A stretch of 64,000 nt of DNA. Origin: Ischnura elegans (taxonomy: Eukaryota; Arthropoda; Insecta; Odonata; Coenagrionidae). Positions 52,785-63,229 of this stretch are shown here, in pieces (within the stretch, counting starts at the first letter, position 1; each line of letters starts with the position of its first letter). The DNA is taken from assembly GCF_921293095.1 (NCBI RefSeq), contig NC_060246.1, positions 108,666,941 to 108,730,940 of the forward strand. The letters run 5' to 3'. The translations under genes and the position numbers were made by a program. The notes beneath the pieces are model-generated. The model was given only the letters and a program-made list of their open reading frames with translations, ran no database searches and was not told the origin of the DNA.

Positions 52785-55700
52785 CACGACCACCGAGAGA
52801 GAAGGCCTGAGCGCTGATGCCTTTAAATTTGCTGACGTCACGAGCCGTAGGCTATCAACCACGCCTTCAGACAATGCTTGCAGTTGTTTATATTTATAAG
52901 CTATTGCGGTGAAAATGGTGACTAGGTTGTTGAACGCTAAGTTTTTTGGAGTTTTAAAGCTTTTGCGGTGGTTTTGTGGGCAACAGTATTGAATATAACT
53001 TTCCAAGTAATGGTGTACTAGTGCTGTGTGCCTCAGTGCAAAGGAAGATACACGGAGGAAACGAAAGTGTGCGTTTTCAAATATCTTAAGAACGAAGAGA
53101 CGAAGAGGAAATGGATACTTTGCCATTCCAAGAAAAGACTTCCAGCCGACGAAATATTCCAAGGTGAGTTTCTATCTTTTTCTTTCTATTTGTACGTCGT
53201 GATTATTCAGGGAAATGTTAGTATAATTTAAATGTTGATAGTCATTAAAAGTGAATCAAAAAGATATTTGATATAAACATTGACCGGTAGACGAATTGTT
53301 GTTGTTGTTTTTTTTGTTGTTGGTTTCTGAAACAATTCTACTCTCGAGGGTATTCGGAGGTTGATTTTAATATTATTTGCGTTATCGCTTGAATAATTAA
53401 TGGTTTTAATTATTTCATAGTATTTAAATGTCTTTGAAATTTTCGCATACAACGCTAAAATAGAATACGGCGCATATCCTCGTGTTCTAAGTTGTTGTTA
53501 TTACGAAGAACTTGATTTTTTGAGAGTGTTACGAGTAATTTTTGTAATTAGTAAACTGTGGAAACATGTGAAACATTCGGGATGAATAAAGGGGCTACCT
53601 ACTTGTGTAGTATGACCCATACTACACATGTACTACCTACATGTGTAGTATGGCCTACGTTGACATTTTACATTATTTGTCCGTTTACGCATGCGTAGGG
53701 TAGTATTACTGTTTTAGAAAAGAAGATTTTTTTGCATCAAGTAGTTCTTACATAGTTAATATGTACCAAGTAATCGTGTTAATTGTAAGAACGATTGAGT
53801 ACAGAGCGAAATCTTTGAGTCTTCGAGGGCATTAAATGAATGATTCTTCAGTAGCTAGTAAATTATGGAAGCATGTGAAACGCTCGGGATGAATAAATGG
53901 GCTACCTACAAGCGAGATAATATATGGTCCATGTCTAAGTTGGCATTTTAGATCAAATATTGTTAATCTAATTATCATTGGGTGCAAAGCGAATTATTTA
54001 AGTCTAGTTTACTACATCCTTATCAGACAAAAGTTATCTTTACTTGAAATACAGTTCATTTTCCTTATACCAATATAAGTATCTCTATTTTAAGGTGTGT
54101 ATCCGGTATTTTCTGGTTGAAGATGTGCTTCATGAAAGCTCCTACTTCGATGGGAAGTAAGGAAAACTGCGGGTCGTACCATTAAACAGGCCGAAACTGA
54201 CGGATTATGCCATGCCAAGGGTCTTCCCTGATTGCCCTGGGTACCTTACCACTTCGAAGTAGACAGGGATGCGCCATCAATGAGGGTGCAGCGTCTTGAA
54301 AGTGGAAGCTGCTTTAGCTGAGAGTTTGAAAACTCAGGAAGCAAACAAGACTGAGAAAAAGCTAGACTCTTTCGGAAACGCAATTTCTCTGGTGAAGATG
54401 AATAAGTATTCAGCATTTTGGGATGTGGTCGTGAAGCCGTGGGCTGTAATATTTATGGATTTGGAAGTGTGTACCACCTCTTATTACTTACTCATTAATA
54501 ATGGACATAATAATATCAAAGTATACCACTGAAAATGGGAATTAAAAGCACTAAGCTAATTCACTCCACCTTTACAAGCCTCTTTCATGTATGAAAAGTA
54601 CCTATGATGTGTTGGATAGAATTGAAAAACTCCACAAATAATATAAAAATTTATAGCGATATTATAGCTCTACTGGAAGAATGCAAAATTAAATACTTTG
54701 AAAATGAATCATTGTATAACTTTATCAAATCACAAATGTCTCTTGTTCCAAGAAAGAAGGAAAGATTAAGGTACAGCTGTGACATATTAGTATTAGCTGC
54801 AATGTTTTCTTAATATCTCCTCAAGCTCATAAATTTGCTCGCAGTTCTGGTAATTTGGTTTTCCCTCATCCAGTTACTATCAAACGGCTCTCCTCTTCTT
54901 TTAAAGTTGGTTTAATTAACGAACAAGATGAGCATGGTTCTCTATCTTACATGAAGCTCCCAGTATCTCATTACAGAGCCATGAGCGTTATATCACCCGT
55001 ACGATGGATGAAGTTCATTTGAAACCCTTTCTTGACTACAAGGACAGATGTATAGTAGGACCTGCTTGTAACTCCAGCAGTTCAGCTTCTAGTGCTCATG
55101 TGTTTGCGGTAGAGAACTTACTATATTCATTTAACGATGCTGTCCATATAGTGCCAGTGAGTACTCTGTTAGCCTGTGTTCTAAATGATATTCTGAAGAA
55201 AGTCATCATTGGTCTCGAAAAAGTTGGTCTGAATGTGGTTTGTATTATAAGTAAAAGCAATCCCATCAACAGGAAGGTAGTATCTCTCTTCACCAATCCA
55301 CCAAGGCTGAGTATAGTTTATCCACATCCTTCTCATTATTCTTGACCATTAATCTAAAGGCTTGACTCTGTCCATACGTTTAAATGTATTCGCAACAACT
55401 GAACCAATCAGAAACATTATTATTTTCCCCATTGAATGCATAATATGCTACATTTATGTGTTCTCAGGTAGGATATGGTATTTTTCCATTCAAAACAATC
55501 TCCCCAGGTACTTTAAAACAGCAAATCCTAAGCAAATCCTAGTTCACCGTTTCTTAAGAGGTTACAATTCAATTTTCCAGCCCCATTAAATGCATGAATT
55601 TCCATGAAATTATTGTTTGCAGATAGGTCTAATAAAAACAATCCCTATGTAATTTAACAAAAGCACAATCTAGTTTTATCCTAAACTTGCGCATGTGTAA

Positions 55701-56154
55701 GAACATAAAAATTTTATTTTTACATCGTTAAAAGCAGCGATGCTGAAAAAGTAGAAGCCCCGTGAACGATGTACAAATCCTATTATTTCTATGTTATAAG
55801 TACCACTGATGCGTAAAAAATAATTTACTGAATATAAGAGTTTTAATGATATTCTCGAGGTTTCGAATGCATTTGGAAGCAAGTTGTTTCTGAGCGATGA
55901 AGATTTTTCGGCGAAGGCGTTTGTCCATTCGAAACAATTATGCTTTCGCAAGGTAAGGATATACTGTTAACATCATTCAAATATAAGTACATACGTTGTT
56001 ATATAAGGGAAATCAGCCGGAGAAATGTCTGTTTACGTATCGTTTGGTTTTCTTACGCATTCCTCGCAAACCGGCGCTCTCAGCGGCAGTCTTCCTACCT
56101 CCCTCCGCCCGCCTACGACTCGTGACGTCACGGCCTTCTTTCTCGGTGGTCGTG
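52785..56154 (+). mobile_element. P-element-like (THAP-type) DNA transposon, degenerate
   Basis: The inverted ends CACGACCACCGAGAGAGAAG and CACGACCACCGAGAAAGAAG extend with gaps to about 75 bp including GACGTCACGAG. The exact 7-bp repeat GTTAGAC flanks them (52778-52784 and 56155-56161). The 3,370-bp element encodes a split THAP domain and a P-type transposase core, now broken by stops. Ends, duplication and protein agree, so identification is firm. P-type duplications are usually 8 bp, and 7 are visible here. Confidence 0.85.
53010..55345 (+). pseudogene. P-element/THAP9-like transposase
   Basis: Exon 1 starts at ATG 53010, has a stop three codons later, then the THAP zinc-binding start (C-C-V-P-Q-C, 53022-53039) and ends at a GTGAGT donor (53164). 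Exon 2 follows an AG acceptor (54093-54094) with VCIRYFLVEDV, where the family has C-x2-H; the His is Tyr here. RPKLTDYAMPRVFP then corresponds to the AVPTxFP end of the THAP domain. After frameshifts, SPQAHKFARSSGNLVFPHP (about 54816) and MDEVHLKPFLDYKDRCIVG (55004) mark the RNase H-like catalytic core with its first Asp, followed by ILKKVIIGLEKVGLNVVCII. The C-terminal third is missing. Degenerate, not functional. Confidence 0.8.
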
Positions 56155-56389
56155 GTTAGACACCACTCCGAAATTACATCCTCGTTTTATTCACTTGATT
56201 CTTGGTTCACATTGCCCATTGAATGCAAGTTGTTAATTTTTATAGAACCTATTTTTAAATTCCCTCCCACAAATTTTCATAAAATACTCCATCGAATCAA
56301 GAATCCTAAAACCTTTAAACTTAACCAGATATTATATTCGATTGTGACTCCATGACACGCATATCACTCACTTTCTTTTAATTACGCAC

Positions 56390-57600
56390 TACGATGAAAA
56401 AACCAAGGTAAACAATCATTAAACCTAGGAGTTGACCATGATATTTTGGCTATACCGATAGCTGCAATAATCAATTAGTTGATTAGTCAAGCCCAAAGGA
56501 TTGGTGATCGACTAGCTTTCTCACATCGACTCGTCGAGTCACTTGGTGATTCAATAATTGACATCAGATCAATCGAGACAGGTTGTCGACTCCTGCGAAT
56601 GGAATGCAAAAATCTTTGAAAAGGTTCAGCTTTGCTGAAGCCAGTATTCCCTTAGGCGGCGTTTATTTCCATTGGAAATGTTATTACCAAAACGCACACC
56701 ACGAGGGAGAAGTATTTATCAGGATAATGATAAAGTATTTACTCTTCGACGGTCCCCTTTTCCATGATAATATTGATGCTGGGGTTTCAAAGCATTTGGC
56801 TCAGTACATGCAGTCAGCTTGAGCTGCTGTACACACATACGATGAGGTTTTTCCCATCCAAGCACACTTTCCCTTTCTAAGGGACCTTTCCCACCCCACT
56901 GCCGTTCGCGTGCGGCATAGCAATCGCTATGCTTCCGAGGGTTAGGGGAAGCAGTTAAAATATTTTAAAGGCCCTGCTAAACTCCACTGAACCTTCATGC
57001 CCCAAACCAGACAGGCCCTCGGGATCTTCAAAAGGGCTTTAAATCCGGCAGTCGCCTTCCCCAATGTTCCCCGTGGAGAATGGGAGGGCCACCACTTCTG
57101 CTAATCCCAAAAAAAACCTGGGGAATACCCTTCCCTCCATTGTGATCTTTTGAGAGGAACCCTCGGCTGATTGGGGTAGACAAGGGACGAGCATCCGTGG
57201 GTTTCGCAGGGACAAGTGCACGCCAACAATCGACAAGGTCGTATGCATGGGGACTTCGCGGATGGTGCGCCAGTCATACCTACATCTACATAATACCCTG
57301 CGAGCCACCTCTAGGGTGTTTGGCAGGGGGTGAAAAATCGCCAACATGCACCATGCAAGAAGACCGCAACATACACACCACATGGTCATAGAAATATTAC
57401 GCACACTAAAAAATATACATGCTTATTAATAAAAAAAAATTGGCAACCATCAACAACAATAAAAAAACCTAAGCAATGTAATTCTAGCGATAAATAAAAT
57501 AGTCCGACGAGAAAAATTTTCACGCACAATTATTTCAGTTGATTGAATAAGAACTGGATTTTGGCATAAATAATCTGTCTGCGTAATTTTATTCGACTTT
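56390..57600 (+). repeat. Duplicated block, partner 15276-15535 and 19925-20640
   Basis: Contiguous here, while the partner is split by 4.4 kb including CR1-like copies and the tRNA-Lys gene. This copy itself carries the 57282-57466 insertion. Non-coding as far as can be seen. Confidence 0.65.
57282..57466 (-). mobile_element. CR1-like 3' end insertion
   Basis: Minus-strand terminal module (TACATCTACATAATACCCTG, then CCACCTCTAGGGTGTTTGGC) plus ~100 bp of 3' untranslated sequence. ACCT flanks it on both sides. The paralogue at 20528-20540 reads straight through (CAGTCATGCCTAGGCAATG) and lacks the insert, which defines the boundaries. Confidence 0.75.
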
Positions 57601-57605
57601 GGGAC

Positions 57606-57855
57606 CAGTGGCACCGACTCCATCGGGCCTGAGGGAGCCCGAGCCCCCCCCAAACATTCGTTATGGGGGTGAAGCGAAAATGTGTCCGGTTTTTCAATTA
57701 TCCCCGGAGTGTCAAATATTCGATAGTCGAGTTTTCAGGATTCTAATGTTGATCAGATGGCATCGAAAATGCTTTAATAAACTTTAAAACTCACTCTTTA
57801 TAAAATTTCCCGGGAAAGGCCCCCGGATTGGGCCCCCCAATATTTTTTTCTTCTT
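57606..57855 (+). mobile_element. hAT-like MITE family C, copy 2 (right end lost)
   Basis: Starts CAGTGGCACCGACTCC and aligns with the reverse complement of 35027-35295 (GGGCCTGAGGG, ATTCGTTATGGG, TCTAATGTTGATCA, GGCCCCCCAATATTTTTT). The expected inverted right end is replaced by TC-rich DNA. Confidence 0.65.
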
Positions 57856-57879
57856 TCTTAAGTTTTCTTCTTAATCTTA

Positions 57880-59901
57880 GTTTTTATCTGAAAAATGCTT
57901 TCCCCGAGTTTCAAGAATCTAGATTTATTAGCGACAAATATACCACATCAGGTAATAAACGTTCGCATTGTCGAAGGAATAGGTGACCATAGGGTAGTAA
58001 CTGCAAAGTTTTCCCTAAATACCGCTGTAAACTTTAAAAAAGAGCGTAAAGTTTTCATTTTCAAAGAGCTGATTTTGATGGGTTTAAGAGTCATCTGAAA
58101 AATGCTTTCCCCGAGTTTCAAGAATCAGTATTAAAGTTAAATATAGAGAATACTTGGAAAGCTTTTCTTTCGCTCGTAACTTCGGGAATAAATAGCTACA
58201 TCCCTAGTAAAATAGTAAAAGAAGGCAGCGAACCGAGATGGTACGACGCGGAAGTGAGAAAATCATTGAGGCGACAGAGAGCGTGTCATGCTAAAATGAA
58301 AAAGTCAACACGGTTTTATCCGCTAATGAACGCGAGCTAATAATTAAAAAATATAGGATGACTAAAGCCGCCACGAAGGAGGCGTTCAGGAATGCGTTCA
58401 CAAATTTTAAAAGAAAAGCACTAGTAGAGAAGTCACAGGATAATCCAAAAGCATTTTGGTCATATGTTAGGGAAGTTCAAGGTAAACGATCTACCGTATT
58501 ATCGCTGACAATGAGAAACGACAATGGAGATGTGTTGACAAGCAGTTACGATAAAGCCAAATTATTAAATTCCTACTTTAAGAGCGTGTTCACGGAGCCT
58601 TCCGAAAACTCACCCGAGACCGATGACAATCCCTGTCTACATAAGATGCCAGCTATTGACATTAGTACGCTCGGAATAGAAAATATATTGAAATCGCATA
58701 GTCCAAATAAATCACCTGGTCCAGACGAAACCCCTTCTCGCGTATATAAAGAACTAGCCTCAGTAATTGCCCCCTACTTGCAGTTAATATTCAGTGAATC
58801 CATCAAGCAACACGAAGTACCTAATGACTGGAAAATCGCTAATGTAACGCCAATATTTAAAAGTGGAGACAAGGAACAGCCATCTAATTACAGGCCGATA
58901 TCTTTAACGTCCATCTCTTGCAAAGTCCTTGAACACATCGTAGTCAGCTCGGTAATGAAACACCTAGACGCGCAAAACTTATTAATGGGAACTCAACATG
59001 GATTCAGGAAAAGCAGATCGTGCGAAACTCAGTTCGCGCTTTTCGCCCACGATATTTTAGTCTCCTATAACTATATCTAACTATACTAACTATATCATTC
59101 GGGGCACCCAGTTAAAGGCAGTTGAATCCGTGAAATATCTAGGGGTTAGACTCAATAATGATCTATCGTGGAATAAACATATTCGAGAAATAACTGGTCA
59201 AGCTAATCGTAAAATGGGTTTTGTTAAAAGAATATTAGGAAAGTGCGACGACAAAGTGAGAGAAATTAGCTACTTTTCCCTCGTTAGACCACATTTGGAA
59301 TACGCTGCCAGTGTTTGGGACCCTCATGAAAAAGGCTTAATAACAGAGTTAGAACGCGTGCAAAGAAGGGCTGCCAGGTATGTGAAAGGTCGTTACGATA
59401 GTCTTGTTAGTGTTACTGACCTCTTAGATAAACTCGGATGGGAATCTCTGTCGGACCGTAGATTGAAAAATAGACTAAACCTTTTAGATAAATTCAAGAG
59501 CAATGTCTTTTCTGACGAAGTTAACCATATCTTGCGGACGCCAACGTACTACGGAAGATCAGATCATATAAATAAAATAAGAGAGATTGCAGAACAGACA
59601 GATTCCGAATGTCATTTTTTCCACGATCAATAAGAGATTATAACGGCAGCAATAGAACTCGTAAATAGATTGCATGACTTGTAGTGTAGCCTACTAACCC
59701 ATGTAAAACTTAATGCATGTTTCTGAATTTCTATTCTATATTCTATTTCTAACAGCATATAGTAGTATAGTTTGTTATTATACGTGACGTTTTTTGGACG
59801 GTGTGGTGTGCATGTGGGAGTCCAAATGCATGCTGCATGCTGGTGATTGATCACCCCCTGCCAAACACCCTAGAGGTGGCTCGCAGGGTATTATGTAGAT
59901 G
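57880..59901 (+). mobile_element. CR1/Jockey-like non-LTR element, 5'-truncated and internally deleted
   Basis: Starts within the endonuclease C-terminus and ends with the shared module and GTAGATGTAGATG at 59901. About 30 bp at 57889-57920 (CTGAAAAATGCTTTCCCCGA...) are repeated at 58096-58127, an odd 5' junction. Between 59080 and 59100 the RT palm, including the catalytic box, is missing and the edge carries short AACTATA repeats. The copy is young enough to retain 723-bp and 504-bp open frames. Confidence 0.8.
57895..59633 (+). pseudogene. CR1-like endonuclease end plus reverse transcriptase, palm deleted
   Basis: 57919-58016 reads DLLATNIPHQVINVRIVEGI then GDHRVVTAKF, the end of an apurinic-type endonuclease with its G-D-H box. 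Frame 58358-59080 holds the RT N-terminal half: SPNKSPGPDETPSRVYKEL, WKIANVTPIFKSGDKEQPSN, NYRPISLTSISCKVLEHIV and GTQHGFRKSRSCETQFALF. Frame 59130-59633 holds the C-terminal part (KYLGVRLNNDLSWNKHIRE, YFSLVRPHLEYAASVWDP, ELERVQRRAARYVKG). The A-F-D, G-I-P-Q-G and F-A-D-D boxes between are absent, so the copy cannot reverse transcribe. Comparison with 51700-52252 and 15536-17103 shows what was lost. Confidence 0.8.
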
Positions 59902-59909
59902 TAGATGAA

Positions 59910-61080
59910 CATTATTTAACTGCGATATGAACGCTAATTTTGGTTCATACATGCATTGTTTGAGTATTTATTCTGAATAAAAATATATTTTTGCCCAATT
60001 TGATACTGATAAAAAAAGCTGGAACAGCTCTATAACTCCATAGCATACCTTCACTAGCTTTTCGCTGAAATTTCTCAGAAATTAGATCTAAAAATGATTT
60101 ATTGCTTCGTAATGCTGGTCTGACCGAGATATTCTTCCCCCGTCCTAAACTGCTTCCAACATCAACCTCAAAGAATGCGAATCCACCGTGAATACGTGAT
60201 TTTACTTTCATATTAATTACAGTACAATAGTTTACTCTTATTCTTTATATTGTTGTTGCAATTCCAGGATTTTAATGCGTGAATGCAAGTCCAGTCCTGC
60301 TAATAAATGCCACACGGATTTTGAAGCAACCGTAATAACGTTAACAAAACGGTAATTGTTTAAAGGGGAAATTATACAATTCAAGCAAACCCTCTTCCTC
60401 AATATTATACTCCAAAATAATTACTTTAATAGTTTGTATTTAAGTCTTCACCTGCTCATCCATTTTCCTACTCAAATGAGCCTAAGAATTTTATACTGAA
60501 AACATTTCAATTTAAGTAATTCTAAATATCTAAAGCCACTCTAATCAATCAACTACTGCTCCCCTATTTATCTTCCTCTAGCACGTATATCAGCCTTTTC
60601 TAAGGAGGTATTAAAAATGTTTATTGCATGATAGAGTGAGGAGATAATGTCATGCGCGATTCAGGTGCTGAATAAAATGTATTGCATTAATGGTAGTAGG
60701 AGGATTTGAGCTTTGATATTGGTGAATTACAATTAGACATACTACATAAATCTAAATATATGCATAAACGTATAAATTTCTTGCTTAAGCTGCATTAGGG
60801 AACTTTACACTAAATTTAGTTCTTTCCTTCGATGTCGAAAAGAAATAGGAACTGTGATTATGGACCATGATAAACAAACAATATTATTATTCATTAATTT
60901 ACCTGAAAAGGTCTTATATTCTCTCGTATCGTCAAGTGTCTCGTGATTCAACAGAATTAATGTGTTAAATCAAGAGGACGTAGCTTGTCACTTTTCAAGT
61001 CTTGATTAACACAATCCGCGTACCGATTACCACAACCTCAGTACTCATTTTTGAGAAATAATGACTGAAAAATATCCTAC
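59910..61080 (+). repeat. Duplicated block A3, first part
   Basis: Partner of 22985-23400 and 24570-25500. Continues after the Helitron at 63230. Confidence 0.65.
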
Positions 61081-61081
61081 A

Positions 61082-63139
61082 TCTATATATATAAAAGAAA
61101 GTCGAAAATCGTGTTAGTTAGAACACTTATAACTCGAGAACGGCTGCACCGATTTCAATGAGATTTGGTTCTTAGGATTCGTCTCAGGCGGGGTTAACAT
61201 ATAGGCCATTAAAAAAAGGATAATTTCACAAAAAAATTCATCTCTTTCCTATGGACATGCTTTTAGGAGTTATAGTAACACAACAATTGATAAGTCGGTC
61301 AAAACTACAAATTAAATAATTTGTTTTGTTTTTACCACTTTAATAACTTAATTTGGTAACAATATAACATTTCAATTACTAAATATATTCAAAATATTAA
61401 TTAAATTGAAATTACATTTTAAAAATTTAATTCGAGTTAATTGTAAGCCCAGCCGTGGCCCAGCTCGAGTTGACACTTCACTACCGTGTTTGTAAACAAA
61501 TCTCCAAGCAATTGTTGACAAACGGTAATGTCCGTGTTCCTGTCGAGGAGTCGAGTAGTTTTAACTCATATCCTTGGAATGATTGAGGTGAGCTCATCAA
61601 CAAAGAGTTTCAGAATATGATTGATCGCCAAAAGAATCAAAGATGGTTGATTTAGCGAGCAAGTACGAAGATGTGGATGACTAAAACGAGGTAAATTCAA
61701 ATAGTTCGTACTCTGCATGAATTCGAATCTTTTAAATGTGTTACAAACGAAGACGAAATCACCAACTATCTATCTGAATATTTTAATTCCTTGGACGTAC
61801 CTGGCTTACCAACGCGCGATTTACAGCAAAGTGTAGTTTCTGTGTTCATGATCTTTCGAAGCCTAAAATAATTGGTAATGAATGCGATTCACGCAACTTT
61901 ACTCAAAGGAAAATTCAAAGGTGAGGAAGTCCTTATTCCGTAGATTCCATGATCTCAACTCATATGCCCTTTTGAGCTTAAACATATTCAATTTCCAATT
62001 CGTGTTGCATTCGTGATAACGATTAAAAAATCGCATGGTCAGTCTTTTAGTTTTTGTGTTGTTTGTGCTCATGTACTAATGAAAACCCATGATTTTCTCA
62101 TGGTCAATTTAACGTGCTATGTTCACGAGTCGATAAACCATCCTCTGTATTTCTTCCTTCGCTTCAAGTGCGTAGCTAGGATAGGGGTTTTGGGCGCAGC
62201 TAATACCACGGGTCTGTAGGGTATAGAAAACTCGCTAAGGTAAGCGGGAAGTGTGGGGGCATTTCCCTCAGACATTTTTTAAGATAAATGGTTCAAAATA
62301 GTGGGTTTTGCGGCTGTGTGAATAGTTAAATCTGTTTTGTTTGTTAGTCATCCGTCCCCCTAATATTAATAACAAAATCTTTCATAAAAAAATTCTCTAA
62401 GCTCTTGGGGGGTGGGGAGGGTTTATCTCCCAAAACCTCCCCTCGCTGCGTCACTGCTTTGCTTCGCTATATTTATTTAGCTTCATCCGTTTCATCTTGC
62501 GCCTGATAACAAAACAAAAATTGTTGTTTATCAGAAGGTGCTTGACGCAAGACATTAAACCCGAATGTGTAGGGCTCACCGTGGTGCGTTTACGCAGTGC
62601 ATTTTTTCCAAACAGAGATACTAAAACTGGCGCGCCTTAAGTCATTTAATGCGAATGCTGCCTCATCGGGGCTTTTCTTGCACGATTTTGAGCATCAGTC
62701 AAGCGTCGGTCTGGGGTTGTGTCAACCTCCCCCCTGAATGGGCCAAGTGTATGCAACAGACTTGGACCTAAAAACATTTTTTTTTTACAGGTAATAACGC
62801 AAATAGCCAACAACTGAATGCGTATAATTTTTATTTCATGAACTGCTTTATTAAACCACAATGCCCAAAATTTCTTAAGCTAAAACGTAAGAAAATTTGT
62901 TGAAAAAAATCCGCGTAAACGTGCTCCGATCCACCCTATGTAGATTCAATGAAGAAAATGTCTTTCTGACAAGCAATTTTGGTACTCAATTACGTAGTTT
63001 TATTGAATTTGTATCCTTATTTTATTATAATAAATTAAACATGATTAAAACGATACAGCCGCTCTTGATTTATAAATGGCGTAAGTAAACTGTAAGTTCA
63101 TTGATTGTTAGGCGGTACGAAGTTCGCCGGGTCAGCTAG
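61082..63139 (+). mobile_element. Helitron, degenerate
   Basis: Begins TCTATATATATAAAAGAAAG, followed by the AACTCGAGAACGGCTGCACC-type segment common at arthropod Helitron starts. Ends GGCGGTACGAAGTTCGCCGG (GGCG/CGCC hairpin) and CTAG at 63136-63139. It sits between A (61081) and T (63140) without target duplication, as expected. The 2,058-bp element retains only helicase scraps. Confidence 0.88.
61700..62140 (+). pseudogene. Helitron Pif1-like helicase C-terminal relic
   Basis: Fragments in order: DEITNYLSEYFNSLDVPGLP (about 61750-61810), then ATLLKGKFKGEEVLIP (about 61895-61940), PFELKHIQFPIRVAFVITIK (about 61966-62025) and KSHGQSFSFCVV (62028-62063). The last corresponds to the helicase K-x-Q-G-Q-S motif with Gln changed to His. 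Several stops. The Rep nuclease and helicase N-terminus are absent. Confidence 0.75.
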
Positions 63140-63229
63140 TTTACTATAAGTAAGACTTATTAAGTAACTTAAGGTGAATACCACTAGTCGGATAATAAGA
63201 ATAAAAAAACAAATGCCTACTGCCTTTAA

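Noticed and set aside
53580..53670. Repeated ACTACACATGT hairpins in the P-element intron as a regulatory structure
   Set aside because: Short, imperfect and in AT-rich intronic DNA of a dead element. Nothing indicates function.
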